A stretch of DNA of 51,290 nucleotides from Paenibacillus ehimensis NBRC 15659 (GTDB taxonomy: Bacteria > Bacillota > Bacilli > Paenibacillales > NBRC-103111): the NCBI RefSeq assembly GCF_004000785.1, contig NZ_BILX01000045.1:1-51290 (forward strand). The letters run 5' to 3'. This document shows positions 43,106-51,290 of this stretch, in pieces. A program made the translations under genes and the position numbers. Position 1 is the first letter of the stretch, and every line of letters begins with the position of its first letter. The notes beneath the pieces are model-generated. The model was given only the letters and a program-made list of their open reading frames with translations, was not told the origin of the DNA and made no database searches.

Positions 43106-44434
43106 TTATTTACAAGGCGAATTGTATAGGTTTTGTGAAAAATTCTGAATTTTCTCAATTGCACGCATAGCAATTTTTTCGTATTTGAGCTTCTTGTTCT
43201 TGATCTTCTCATCAAGCGGAGCAAAAAGCCCGAAATTGGCATTCATCGGCTGAAAATGCTTGAAATCTGCCGTCGTGATGTATTGCGCCATGCTGCCGAG
43301 CGCGGTATCCGGGGGCAGTACGAACAGCTCCTGGCCTTTGGCGTAGCGCGCCGCGTTCATGCCCGCAATGAGCCCCGAAGCGGCCGACTCGACGTATCCT
43401 TCCACGCCGGTCATCTGTCCGGCAAAGAACAAGTTGTCCCGGTTTCTGAACTGGTACGTAGGGCGCAGCAGCCTGGGGGAATTGATGAAAGTGTTGCGGT
43501 GCATGACGCCGTACCGGACAAACTCCGCGTTTTCCAATCCGGGAATAAGGGAAAATACACGTTTCTGTTCGCCCCACTTCAAATGGGTCTGAAAGCCTAC
43601 TAAATTGTAGAGCGTACCCGCCGCGTTGTCCTGACGCAGCTGAACGACCGCATATGGCAATTCGCCCGTATGCGGATTGATTAGCCCCACAGGCTTCATC
43701 GGACCGAACAGGACGGTTTGCCGGCCGCGCTTCGCCATCACTTCGATCGGCATGCAGCCTTCGAAATAAATCTCTTTCTCGAACTCCTTCACCGGCGCCG
43801 TTTCCGCAGAGATCAAGGCTTCATAGAACACCGTGAATTCCTCTTCGGTCATCGGGCAGTTCAAATAGGCCGCTTCCCCTTTATCATAACGGGAGGCAAG
43901 GTAAACCTTGCTCATATCGATCGATTCTTTTTCCACAATCGGCGCTGCCGCATCATAGAAGTATAAATACTCCTCGCCCGTCAGCTCCTGCAAATGCTTG
44001 GAAAGCGCAGGCGAGGTCAGCGGTCCGGTCGCGACGACGACAATCCCTTCGGGAAGCGACTCCAGCTCTTCGTTGCGCACCTCGATCAGCGGATGGTTGC
44101 GCAGCAAGGACGTCACCTCGCCCGAGAAGCCTTCCCGGTCGACGGCAAGCGCCCCGCCGGCCGGAACGGCATGCTTGTCGGCCGCGCGCAAGATTAACGA
44201 GTTCAGAATGCGCATTTCTTCCTTCAATACGCCCACGGCATTCGTCAACCCGTTAGCCCGCAGCGAATTGCTGCAGACGAGCTCGGCAAATTGATCGGAA
44301 ATGTGCGCAGGCGTTTTTTTTACGGGACGCATTTCGTACAAAACCACCGGCACGCCTTGGCTTGCGATTTGCCAAGCAGCTTCGCTGCCTGCCAAGCCCG
44401 CGCCGATGACGGTCACTTTCGGTACCTCAGTCAA
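43106..44434 (-). CDS. trmFO: tRNA (uracil-5-)-methyltransferase TrmFO
   Basis: Folate- and FAD-dependent enzyme making m5U54 in the T-loop of tRNAs (formerly Gid). The 442-residue product has the FAD-binding [14 protein letters not shown] (GxGxxG at 11-16), YEMRP, the conserved CSNSLR motif with its cysteine, and the C-terminal [21 protein letters not shown]. The start is TTG at 44432-44434, eight bases after AGGAGG. It follows topA, the same order as in B. subtilis. Confidence 0.97.
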   Translation of the reverse strand: MTEVPKVTVIGAGLAGSEAAWQIASQGVPVVLYEMRPVKKTPAHISDQFAELVCSNSLRANGLTNAVGVLKEEMRILNSLILRAADKHAVPAGGALAVDREGFSGEVTSLLRNHPLIEVRNEELESLPEGIVVVATGPLTSPALSKHLQELTGEEYLYFYDAAAPIVEKESIDMSKVYLASRYDKGEAAYLNCPMTEEEFTVFYEALISAETAPVKEFEKEIYFEGCMPIEVMAKRGRQTVLFGPMKPVGLINPHTGELPYAVVQLRQDNAAGTLYNLVGFQTHLKWGEQKRVFSLIPGLENAEFVRYGVMHRNTFINSPRLLRPTYQFRNRDNLFFAGQMTGVEGYVESAASGLIAGMNAARYAKGQELFVLPPDTALGSMAQYITTADFKHFQPMNANFGLFAPLDEKIKNKKLKYEKIAMRAIEKIQNFSQNLYNSPCK

Positions 44435-44468
44435 CTTCCGTTCCTCCTATATGAAGCCAGATGACAAG

Positions 44469-46571
44469 TTAGTCCTGATCTTGCTCTTCTTTCGCTTCTT
44501 CTCTAAAGTCGCAGGATACGCATTGGGTGAACGTTCCTGATTTGTTGCGCTTTTCGACGAGCATCGCGCCGCACTTCGGACACGGGTGCCCTACAGGTTT
44601 ATCCCAAGAGACGAAATCGCAGTCCGGATAGCGGTCGCATCCATAGAAGATGCGTCCTTTTTTGCTCCGGCGTTCGATAATTTTTCCTTCGTGGCAATTC
44701 GGACAGGTGACGCCGGTATCCTTGACAATCGGCTTCGTATTCCGGCAATCCGGAAAACCGGAGCAGGCCAGAAACTTGCCGAAGCGTCCCATCTTGTAGA
44801 CGAAATGGCGGCCGCATTTCTCGCAGATCTCATCGGAAACCTCATCCTGAATTTCTACCTTTTCCATCTCTTCCTCGGCCACTTCCAGCCGCTTCTCAAA
44901 CGATTCGTAAAACTCGCTCAGCACGCGGACCCAATCTTCCTTCCCTTCCTCGATGTGGTCCAGCCCCTCTTCCATATGGGCGGTAAAATCCACATCCAAA
45001 ATTTCCGGGAAAAATTCGATCATCTGCTGAATGACCAGCTCGCCGAGCTCGGTCGGCACAAATTTCTTCTCTTCTATCGCCACATAACCGCGTTTTTGGA
45101 TGGTTTCGAGGGTCGGAGCGTAGGTACTCGGACGTCCGATGCCCATTTCTTCCAACGCTTTAACCAAACGCGCTTCCGTAAAACGCGGCGGAGGCTGCGT
45201 AAAATGCTGTTTCGGATCGATCTGCTGCTTTTTGACCTTGTCCCCTTCTTTCAGAGGCGGGAGCAGCTTGTCGTCATCCCCTGTATCTGCCGCAGCATCG
45301 TCGTTGCCTTCCACGTACACCTTCATAAAGCCATGGAACTTCACCTTCGAACCGACGGCCCGGAAAATGGTGTTGGCGGCCGTTAAATCGACGGTCATCG
45401 TATCCAGAACTGCAGAAGCCATTTGGCTCGCAACGAAACGCTCCCAAACGAGCTTGTAAAGGCGGTATTGATCGCGGCTCAAGTATTCTTTGATCTGGTC
45501 CGGCTCCCGAAGCACCGAGCTCGGACGTATCGCTTCGTGCGCATCCTGCGCGTTCGTATTCTTCTTCGTATAGACGCGCGGCGTTTCGGGATAGAAGGAC
45601 TCCCCGAATTTTTGCACGATATACTCCTTGGCTTCTTCCTGAGCCACAGGGGAAATCCGGGTCGAATCGGTACGCATATACGTAATCAAGCCGACCGTCC
45701 CCTCGCTGCCGAGATCGATTCCTTCATATAATTGCTGTGCTACGGACATCGTCTTGGCCGCGCGGAAGTTTAATTTGCGGGCCGCCTCCTGCTGGAGCGA
45801 GCTTGTAATGAACGGAGGGGACGGGTTGCGGAGACGCTCCTTTTCCCTGACTTCGCTTACAATAAAATCGGCCTTCTGAAGCGCGGCCAGGACGGCGTTC
45901 ACTTCCGCTTCGTTCTTCAGCTCTTTCTTTTCGCCGTCTACGCTGTAAAATTTCGCTTCGAAATCGGCTTTTCCCGAGGACAACTTGGCCGTAATGGTCC
46001 AATACTCTTCGGGCACGAACGCTTTAATCTCATTCTCGCGGTCGTAGATCAGCTTTACGGCCACGGATTGCACCCGGCCGGCGGATAGCCCTTTCTTGAC
46101 CTTCTTCCAGAGCAGCGGGCTGATTTTGTAGCCTACGAGCCGGTCCAATATGCGCCGCGCCTGCTGCGCGTTTACCAAGTCCTGATTGATTTTACGGGGC
46201 GTCTTAAAGGCATCCTTGACCGCCTGCTTCGTTATTTCGTTAAATACGACACGGCACGCCTCCTGATCGGGCAGCTCAAGATAATGAGCCAAATGCCAGG
46301 CAATCGCCTCGCCTTCGCGATCAGGGTCCGCTGCGAGATATACTTTTTTAACGCGCTTGCTGGCGTCCTTAAGCTCTTTGAGCACGGAGCCTTTACCGCG
46401 AATCGTAATATATTTCGGTTCAAAATTTTTCTTGACTTCGACTCCGATCTGGCTTTTCGGCAAATCCCGAATATGCCCCATCGATGCTTTTACAATATAT
46501 TTGCTTCCTAAATATTTGCTGATCGTTTTGGCTTTTGCGGGTGACTCCACAATGACTAACGAATCGGCCAT
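44469..46571 (-). CDS. topA: DNA topoisomerase I
   Basis: Type IA topoisomerase that relaxes negative supercoils. The 700-residue product has a Toprim domain with [10 protein letters not shown] and [13 protein letters not shown], and the active-site Tyr298 in [14 protein letters not shown]. The gate domains follow. At the C-terminus there are three four-cysteine zinc ribbons: CEKCG...CSGFPDC, CPNC...CDRYPDC and CPKCG...CVSC. ATG at 46569-46571. It lies between dprA and trmFO, the normal Firmicute order. Confidence 0.97.
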   Translation of the reverse strand: MADSLVIVESPAKAKTISKYLGSKYIVKASMGHIRDLPKSQIGVEVKKNFEPKYITIRGKGSVLKELKDASKRVKKVYLAADPDREGEAIAWHLAHYLELPDQEACRVVFNEITKQAVKDAFKTPRKINQDLVNAQQARRILDRLVGYKISPLLWKKVKKGLSAGRVQSVAVKLIYDRENEIKAFVPEEYWTITAKLSSGKADFEAKFYSVDGEKKELKNEAEVNAVLAALQKADFIVSEVREKERLRNPSPPFITSSLQQEAARKLNFRAAKTMSVAQQLYEGIDLGSEGTVGLITYMRTDSTRISPVAQEEAKEYIVQKFGESFYPETPRVYTKKNTNAQDAHEAIRPSSVLREPDQIKEYLSRDQYRLYKLVWERFVASQMASAVLDTMTVDLTAANTIFRAVGSKVKFHGFMKVYVEGNDDAAADTGDDDKLLPPLKEGDKVKKQQIDPKQHFTQPPPRFTEARLVKALEEMGIGRPSTYAPTLETIQKRGYVAIEEKKFVPTELGELVIQQMIEFFPEILDVDFTAHMEEGLDHIEEGKEDWVRVLSEFYESFEKRLEVAEEEMEKVEIQDEVSDEICEKCGRHFVYKMGRFGKFLACSGFPDCRNTKPIVKDTGVTCPNCHEGKIIERRSKKGRIFYGCDRYPDCDFVSWDKPVGHPCPKCGAMLVEKRNKSGTFTQCVSCDFREEAKEEQDQD

Positions 46572-46611
46572 AGGGTCTTGCCCCCTTCGACAATGGAAAT
46601 ATGTATGACCA

Positions 46612-47715
46612 TCAAGGTACGGCGTACACCGAACCCGGTAGTTCGACGATCCTGCGCGTCATTAGTAAATTTATCAGAACTGAATGCAAATGTCCAAAGG
46701 TAAATTGGCTTTGCGAAAGCAGCTCGTCGATCGTAAGAGGTCGGATCCGAAGCATGTCAACAATTTTTTGCTCATCTTTAGACAAGGCTGGCTTTACTTC
46801 CGTTGTATTCATAATGTATGCCTTTTGATCCAAGGATATCCGGCCTGCGTACTCCTCCAATATGTCTGCCGCTTCGGTGACCAGCTTGGCGCCCTGCTTC
46901 AGCAGGGATAGCGTGCCCTCGCTCTTGGGGGAGGAGATCGGCCCGGGAACGGCAAAAACGTCGCGCGAAGCTTCCAGCGCCTGGTCGACCGTGATAAGGG
47001 AGCCGCTTTTCAGCGCCGCTTCCACCACGACAACGCCGAGGCTCAGTCCGGCAATAATGCGGTTGCGCTGCGGGAACAAGCCGGGATGCGGCCTTGTGTC
47101 GAGCGGGTATTCGGAAAGAAGCAGTCCGCATTCGGAAATTTTACGGTAAAGCGATTTGTTCTCGGGCGGATACACCGTCTCGATGCTGCAGCCCAGCACG
47201 GCTATCGTGCCCCCATGGCTGCGCAAAGCTCCTTCGTGGGCTGCGCTGTCAATCCCCCTGGCAAGTCCGCTTACCACGCATACTCCTGCTGCAGAAAGCG
47301 ATTCGGCCAGGCGCTCGGCCGTCATTTTTCCGTAAGCGGTCGGAGTCCGCGTCCCGACCATGGCAATGCACGGGCGGTTTACGATATCCAGCTCTCCCCG
47401 GTAATACAAAATCCAAGGCGGATCGGCCGTCTCCAGAAGCATCGCCGGATAACGGTCATCCCCGAGCACTACCCATTCGATGTGCAGCTCCTCGTAACGG
47501 GATCGCTTGGCGTCCAGTTGAGCTTCGGTTAAATTGCGGAGTCCTCTAACCATTTGTTCGGCCCGGGCCGGGGTTAGGCCGAATTCGAGCCAATCGGCGC
47601 TCCTGAGCGAAAGGATATCGCATAATTGAGGAAACTGGCGCATCAGCCTGCCAATCGTCTTCGAACCGACACCTTCCATATGATGCAAGGCAAATAGCAT
47701 GCTTCGGTTGTCCAT
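46612..47715 (-). CDS. dprA: DNA-processing protein DprA
   Basis: Loads RecA on incoming single-stranded DNA during transformation. The 367-residue product has an N-terminal HhH/SAM-like region ([12 protein letters not shown]) and a Rossmann fold with [44 protein letters not shown] and the [12 protein letters not shown] segment. A C-terminal winged-helix domain ends SVYAVP. ATG at 47713-47715; the nearest Shine-Dalgarno-like GGAG is about 13 bases away, longer than usual. The strong sucD terminator precedes it, so it needs its own promoter, which I could not place. Confidence 0.96.
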   Translation of the reverse strand: MDNRSMLFALHHMEGVGSKTIGRLMRQFPQLCDILSLRSADWLEFGLTPARAEQMVRGLRNLTEAQLDAKRSRYEELHIEWVVLGDDRYPAMLLETADPPWILYYRGELDIVNRPCIAMVGTRTPTAYGKMTAERLAESLSAAGVCVVSGLARGIDSAAHEGALRSHGGTIAVLGCSIETVYPPENKSLYRKISECGLLLSEYPLDTRPHPGLFPQRNRIIAGLSLGVVVVEAALKSGSLITVDQALEASRDVFAVPGPISSPKSEGTLSLLKQGAKLVTEAADILEEYAGRISLDQKAYIMNTTEVKPALSKDEQKIVDMLRIRPLTIDELLSQSQFTFGHLHSVLINLLMTRRIVELPGSVYAVP

Positions 47716-47776
47716 ATAGTATAGCTCACTCCTTTAGTCAGAAACAACTTTCTTCATTTGTAAGGTCTAGCCAAAA

Positions 47777-47822
47777 TAAAAAAAGCCTCTCAAACCCGTA
47801 TCCAATACGGATTTGAGAGGCT
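47777..47822 (-). terminator. Terminator of sucCD
   Basis: A very strong hairpin: an 18-bp stem (47822-47805 with 47801-47784) around a 3-base loop, then TTTTTTT on the minus strand. One position is C/A on the plus strand but a U-G wobble in the minus-strand RNA, so the structure is tuned to terminate sucCD transcription rather than anything on the plus strand. Confidence 0.92.
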
Positions 47823-47855
47823 GCTTGCCATCTCGTCATTGATGCGAAAGGCTGC

Positions 47856-48788
47856 TTACTTCTTGGTGATGCACTTTTCGAGCAGGCCTTTTTCTTCCAA
47901 TACGCTTACCAGGGTGGAGCCCATTTCGGAAGGCGTTGGCGCTACTTTGATACCGCAGCGCTCCATCGTTGCGACTTTCTCCGCTGCCGTTCCTTTGCCG
48001 CCGGAAATGATGGCGCCTGCGTGGCCCATCCGTTTCCCCGGAGGCGCCGTTTGGCCGCCGATGAAGCCGACAACCGGCTTCTTCATGTTCGCCGCGATCC
48101 ACTCTGCCGCTTCTTCCTCCGCGGAGCCGCCAATTTCACCGATCATGATCACGGCATAGGTATCCGGATCTTCGTTGAACAGCTTCAGGATATCGATGAA
48201 CTCGGAGCCTTTAACCGGGTCGCCGCCGATTCCTACGGCAGACGATTGGCCGATGCCGCGAGTCGTCAGCTGATGTACCGCTTCGTAAGTCAGCGTTCCG
48301 CTTCGGGATACGACGCCGACATGGCCCGGCATATGGATGTAGCCCGGCATGATGCCGATTTTGCACTCGCCCGGAGTGATGACGCCTGGGCAGTTCGGCC
48401 CGATCAAACGGGTCTTTTTGCCTTCCATGTAACGGCTGACTTTGACCATATCAAGCACCGGAATACCTTCGGTGATGCAGATGACGAGATCCAGTTCGGC
48501 GTCAACGGCTTCCATGATCGAATCCGCAGCAAAAGCCGGCGGAACGTAGATGACCGAAGCGGTAGCGCCGGTCGCATTTTTCGCTTCCAGTACGGTGTTG
48601 TACACTGGAAGAGTTACAGTCGTGCCGTTTTCCAGCGTGAAATCAACATTCGTGCCGCCTTTACCCGGAACTGCGCCTGCTACCATTTGCGTGCCGTACT
48701 CCAGGCCGCCCAGCGTATGGAACATGCCTGTCTTGCCTGTCATGTTCTGAGTGATGACCTTCGTATTTTTATCAACCAAAATAGACAT
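47856..48788 (-). CDS. sucD: Succinyl-CoA synthetase alpha subunit
   Basis: Carries the phosphohistidine and CoA site of the citric-acid-cycle enzyme that makes ATP/GTP from succinyl-CoA. The 310-residue product has the CoA-binding TGKTGMFHT and PGKGG region, [12 protein letters not shown], and the active His256 in [14 protein letters not shown]. Length is normal apart from a few C-terminal residues. ATG at 48786-48788, 59 bases after sucC. A strong terminator follows. Confidence 0.97.
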   Translation of the reverse strand: MSILVDKNTKVITQNMTGKTGMFHTLGGLEYGTQMVAGAVPGKGGTNVDFTLENGTTVTLPVYNTVLEAKNATGATASVIYVPPAFAADSIMEAVDAELDLVICITEGIPVLDMVKVSRYMEGKKTRLIGPNCPGVITPGECKIGIMPGYIHMPGHVGVVSRSGTLTYEAVHQLTTRGIGQSSAVGIGGDPVKGSEFIDILKLFNEDPDTYAVIMIGEIGGSAEEEAAEWIAANMKKPVVGFIGGQTAPPGKRMGHAGAIISGGKGTAAEKVATMERCGIKVAPTPSEMGSTLVSVLEEKGLLEKCITKK

Positions 48789-48847
48789 GGTTAAAGTTCA
48801 CATCCTCTAATAGTAATGAAAGAAAAAGGTGCTGTTGCCGAAAGAGA

Positions 48848-50008
48848 TTACTTCACCAGCGCAACGATTTTTTGCGCGCCGTCGGCCATCGAATCCGCAG
48901 CCACGATGTTAAGGCCGGACTCGTTCAAAATCTTTTTGCCGAGATCCACGTTCGTGCCTTCCAGACGTACGACAAGCGGACGGTCCAGACCCAGTTCCTT
49001 CGCCGCAGCCACAACGCCTTCGGCGATAATGTCGCACTTCATAATGCCGCCGAAAATGTTAACGAAAATTCCTTTTACATTCTCGTCGGACAGGATGATT
49101 TTGAACGCTTCGGTTACTTTCTCTTTCGTAGCGCCGCCCCCTACATCGAGGAAGTTGGCCGGTTCGCCGCCATAGTATTTGATAATATCCATGGTCGCCA
49201 TCGCCAGACCTGCGCCGTTAACCATGCAGCCGATATTGCCGTCGAGCGCGATGTAGCTCAGGTCGAACTTGGAAGCTTCGATTTCCTTTGCGTCCTCTTC
49301 GTCCAAATCACGCAGCTCGACGATGTCTTTATGACGGAACAGCGCGTTGGAGTCGAAGTTCAGCTTCGCGTCAAGCGCCATAACGTTGCCGTCTCCCGTA
49401 ACGACGAGCGGGTTGATCTCGGCGATGGAGCAATCTTTTTCGACGAAGGCCGTATACAAAGCGGTCATGAATTTAACGGCTTTGCCTACGAGCTCGCCCG
49501 GAATATTGATGGCATAAGCCAGCTTGCGCGCTTGAAACGCTTGCAGACCGACAGCCGGGTCGATAACTTCTTTGAAAATTTTCTCCGGAGTGCGGGCGGC
49601 AACTTCTTCGATCTCCGTTCCGCCTTCTTCGGAAGCCATCATGACGACGCGGCCCGTAGCGCGGTCGACCACGAGACCGATGTAGTATTCTTTCTTAATA
49701 TCGCAGCCTTGCTCGATCAGAAGGCGCTTTACTTCTTTGCCTTCCGGGCCGGTTTGATGCGTAACGAGGACTTTACCCAAGATTTCCTGTGCGTATGTAC
49801 GAACTTCGTCGAGGTTCTTGGCAACTTTGACGCCGCCCGCTTTACCGCGGCCGCCGGCGTGAATTTGCGCTTTCACGACAACTACGGGAGTACCGAGCGA
49901 CTTGGCCGCTTCCACCGCTTCGTCTACCGTGAAAGCCACTTTTCCTTCCGGTACGGCAACCCCGTACTGTTTCAGCACTGCTTTGCCTTGATACTCATGG
50001 ATATTCAT
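48848..50008 (-). CDS. sucC: Succinyl-CoA synthetase beta subunit
   Basis: ATP-grasp subunit that binds nucleotide and succinate. The 386-residue product begins [17 protein letters not shown], with [16 protein letters not shown] in the ATP-grasp fold, [11 protein letters not shown], the metal-binding [10 protein letters not shown], and [22 protein letters not shown] at the C-terminus. ATG at 50006-50008 with AGGAGG ten bases upstream. It starts the sucCD unit, with a promoter candidate about 135 bases upstream. Confidence 0.97.
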   Translation of the reverse strand: MNIHEYQGKAVLKQYGVAVPEGKVAFTVDEAVEAAKSLGTPVVVVKAQIHAGGRGKAGGVKVAKNLDEVRTYAQEILGKVLVTHQTGPEGKEVKRLLIEQGCDIKKEYYIGLVVDRATGRVVMMASEEGGTEIEEVAARTPEKIFKEVIDPAVGLQAFQARKLAYAINIPGELVGKAVKFMTALYTAFVEKDCSIAEINPLVVTGDGNVMALDAKLNFDSNALFRHKDIVELRDLDEEDAKEIEASKFDLSYIALDGNIGCMVNGAGLAMATMDIIKYYGGEPANFLDVGGGATKEKVTEAFKIILSDENVKGIFVNIFGGIMKCDIIAEGVVAAAKELGLDRPLVVRLEGTNVDLGKKILNESGLNIVAADSMADGAQKIVALVK

Positions 50009-50138
50009 TTAGCAAAATCCTCCTATCGGTAATGACTTACTATATGGAATCGACCCTTCCCAAGCACGGGACGAGTCCACTCGCTAATAAACGTCCGGTT
50101 GCCAAACATTAGCATGTCCTAAACGGCAAACCTTTATC

Positions 50139-50147
50139 ATTGTACCA
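50139..50147 (-). promoter_or_regulatory. Candidate extended -10 promoter of sucCD
   Basis: Minus-strand TGG followed by TACAAT gives an extended -10 element (TGnTACAAT). No good -35 lies 16-18 bases upstream, so it would rely on the extended motif. It is placed after the preceding terminator and ahead of sucC. Confidence 0.4.
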
Positions 50148-50261
50148 CTTTTTTCGAGCGGTTTCCTTATATTTTGTGTTAAATATTTGATACATCTTTT
50201 TTATAAGCGTCGAAAAGAATAGTTATTTGGAAAATTAACCATGCATGACAGCGAAACATGT

Positions 50262-50306
50262 AAAAAGCGCATCGATCCGGTATTCGACATACCGAAATAG
50301 ATGCGC
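50262..50306 (-). terminator. Terminator after the zinc-ribbon gene
   Basis: On the minus strand GCGCATC (50306-50300) pairs with GATGCGC (50273-50267), and CGGTAT with ATACCG inside it, separated by a small internal loop. TTTTT follows at 50266-50262. It begins 18 bases after the stop of the gene at 50325. Confidence 0.8.
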
Positions 50307-50324
50307 CGCACGCAGTTTCTGTTA

Positions 50325-50582
50325 TTAATAAGTCGAATTGGTCGGCGTCGCCGCCCGGGGCTCCCGTTCCGCTTGCTTCACGAAACGCATTTCGTTTCCG
50401 GTGAAGCTGCATACCATACACTGAATGGTCGGCTCGGTTTCTTCGATGCGCTGCGGCTCGGCCACCTCTTGAACGGTTCCGGAAAGCGCGTCCTTGAGAA
50501 AGGGCTGGGAAAAGCTTGAGATCATGCTGAATTTGACACGGTTGGAACGGCAATTCGGACAAAAATAAGGTTTTTCCTGCAT
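50325..50582 (-). CDS. Small zinc-ribbon protein of unknown function
   Basis: I do not recognise this 85-residue product. It has two cysteine pairs, Cys8-Pro-Asn-Cys11 and Cys55-Met-Val-Cys58, that probably bind one zinc. Between them lies a segment of about 43 residues (SFSQPFLKDALSG, then a Glu-rich stretch), and a basic, Ala/Thr-rich tail follows. The spacing suggests a zinc-ribbon knuckle, perhaps for nucleic acid or protein binding. I use the ATG at 50580-50582 with GAGG about ten bases upstream; the longer frame has no site. It is alone on its transcript, diverges from the yifB-like gene, and has its own terminator. Confidence 0.7.
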   Translation of the reverse strand: MQEKPYFCPNCRSNRVKFSMISSFSQPFLKDALSGTVQEVAEPQRIEETEPTIQCMVCSFTGNEMRFVKQAEREPRAATPTNSTY

Positions 50583-50674
50583 GTCATGATCACCTCGTCG
50601 ATTATTTTTGCCAAATGTACATTTTTTATCCGGAAACGTCCCGGGAGCGGTACGATTCGGTTGCGCCGAACGAG

Positions 50675-50703
50675 TGGACATATTAAAATAGCAGTTATAT
50701 GGA
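50675..50703 (+). promoter_or_regulatory. Weak promoter candidate for the yifB-like gene
   Basis: Plus-strand TGGACA (50675-50680) and TATGGA (50698-50703) are 17 bases apart. The -35 matches the consensus well and the -10 poorly. It would place transcription just before the hairpin at 50721-50753. Confidence 0.35.
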
Positions 50704-50720
50704 TAAGGCGGATAAGGAAG

Positions 50721-50753
50721 CACCTTTGGCCATGAATCGACATGGGAAAGGTG
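50721..50753 (+). promoter_or_regulatory. Hairpin covering the ribosome binding site of the yifB-like gene
   Basis: CACCTTT (50721-50727) pairs with AAAGGTG (50747-50753) and CCATG (50730-50734) with CATGG (50741-50745), around a 6-base loop. This gives twelve base pairs with one small internal loop. The 3' arm is the Shine-Dalgarno sequence itself, nine bases before the ATG at 50763, so folding would block translation initiation. Confidence 0.6.
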
Positions 50754-50762
50754 TGTTTATTT

Positions 50763-51290
50763 ATGTACGGAAAAGTGATTAGCGCTTGTCTGCATGGCGT
50801 GGACGGAAAGCTGGTCGAAGTCGAGGTGGATCTCAGCAATGGTTTGCCGCAGATGATGATCGTCGGGCTGCCCGACGTGGCCATCAAAGAATCGATGGAG
50901 CGTGTCCGGGCGGCGATCAAAAATTGCGGTTTTACGTTTCCTTTGCAGCGGATTACGGTGAATCTGGCGCCGGCGGATTTGCGCAAAGAAGGCTCCGCCT
51001 TCGACTTGGCCATCGCCCTGGGCATTCTCAAGACGAGCGGACAGCTGCCGGACGAAGCGCTAAGGGATACGTTGATCATCGGAGAGCTCGCGCTGGACGG
51101 TTCCGTCCGATCGGTCCCCGGCGTCTTATCCATGATAGCAACGGCCCGGGAGCACGGAATAGCGCGGGTTATCGTACCGACGGAAAATGCGGAGGAAGCC
51201 GCTTGGATCGATGGCTGCGAGCTTCGCTGCGTTCGGCATTTGAGTCAGTTTCGGCGGTCCGGGGGGAGCGAGGAAGCGGCTGCGGCTGGC
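50763..51290 (+). CDS. YifB/ComM-family Mg-chelatase-like AAA ATPase, N-terminal part
   Basis: The first 176 residues of a protein that runs off the right edge. It begins MYGKVISACLHGVDGKLVEVEVDLSNGLPQMMIVGLPDVAIKESMERVRAAIKN, then NLAPADLRKEGSAFDLAIALGIL, the Lon-like N-terminal domain of the YifB/ComM family. The AAA motifs would lie beyond the window. In Vibrio and Haemophilus, ComM is a helicase acting in transformation; whether Gram-positive YifB does the same is not known, though dprA nearby is suggestive. ATG at 50763-50765 with AAAGGTG upstream inside a hairpin. It is the only plus-strand gene in the window. Confidence 0.93.
   Translation, partial: MYGKVISACLHGVDGKLVEVEVDLSNGLPQMMIVGLPDVAIKESMERVRAAIKNCGFTFPLQRITVNLAPADLRKEGSAFDLAIALGILKTSGQLPDEALRDTLIIGELALDGSVRSVPGVLSMIATAREHGIARVIVPTENAEEAAWIDGCELRCVRHLSQFRRSGGSEEAAAAG

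Larger units (their letters stand above)
50009..50324. other. Gene-free stretch between sucC and the zinc-ribbon gene
   Basis: This 316-base gap contains the terminator of the zinc-ribbon gene (50262-50306), an AT-rich stretch, a candidate promoter for sucC (50139-50147) and a sucC leader of roughly 130 bases. The leader has a small possible hairpin, GGTTTGCC with GGCAACC plus one bulge. No open frame with a credible start was seen in it. Confidence 0.6.

Noticed and set aside
47716..47740. TTGTTT-18-TATACT as the dprA promoter
   Set aside because: It would start transcription at or after the dprA ATG, so it fits only if the true start is several codons later; not strong enough to list.
50522..51133. 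Minus-strand open frame overlapping the start of the yifB-like gene
   Set aside because: Its composition is Ser/Thr/Arg-rich and unlike a protein family, and it lies antisense to a well supported gene while also overlapping the zinc-ribbon gene in another frame.

Overview
The window reads as an ordinary chromosomal stretch of a low-to-mid GC, spore-former-type Firmicute, most likely Paenibacillus or a close relative. The basis is gene order. On the minus strand the order sucC-sucD-dprA-topA-trmFO-hslV-hslU-codY-flgB...sigD-swrB-like-rpsB-tsf-pyrH-frr-uppS-cdsA-dxr-rseP-proS follows the Bacillus subtilis fla/che region almost gene for gene. Paenibacillus-like departures are extra small genes beside sigD, a short EF-Ts, a short type ProS and no recombinase gene between trmFO and hslV. 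Almost everything is on the minus strand, so transcription runs from high to low coordinates. The only plus-strand gene is the partial yifB/comM-like gene at the right edge. No mobile element, CRISPR array, tRNA or rRNA was seen.

Layout, in the direction of transcription. (1) 50582-40134: an orphan zinc-ribbon protein, the succinyl-CoA synthetase pair sucCD, then dprA, topA, trmFO, hslVU and the global regulator codY; terminators follow the zinc-ribbon gene, sucD and codY, and a weaker candidate follows trmFO. (2) 39893-8786: one very long flagellar/chemotaxis operon. It holds rod and MS-ring genes (flgB, flgC, fliE, fliF), C-ring and export ATPase genes (fliG, fliH, fliI, fliJ), hook genes (ylxF-like, fliK, flgD, a TIGR02530-type gene, flgE, swrD), fliL, switch genes (fliM, fliY, cheY), the export gate (fliO, P, Q, R, flhB, flhA), placement GTPases (flhF, flhG), chemotaxis genes (cheB, A, W, C, D), a small membrane protein, sigD, and four accessory genes (fapA, a 110-aa protein, a SwrB-like protein, an MltG-like fragment). 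It closes with a strong terminator at 8741-8782. (3) 8534-1: translation and envelope genes rpsB, tsf, pyrH, frr, uppS, cdsA, dxr, rseP and proS (partial), started by a clear sigma-A-type promoter and a structured leader before rpsB. Hairpin terminators or attenuators lie after rpsB, tsf and frr.

The genes cooperate in obvious ways. The central block builds the basal body, switch, export apparatus and hook and makes the sigma factor for late flagellar genes. CheC, FliY and CheD form the Bacillus-style adaptation and CheY-P removal system. The last block couples ribosome and translation factors to isoprenoid and phospholipid synthesis.

I found no convincing new multi-gene system. The best leads are RNA structures (a hairpin that would cover the yifB ribosome binding site, the rpsB leader, a hairpin before flgE), the uncharacterised small genes around sigD, and an HslV N-terminus without the serine used in B. 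subtilis. Several starts given here are inferred from Shine-Dalgarno position; many are TTG or GTG.
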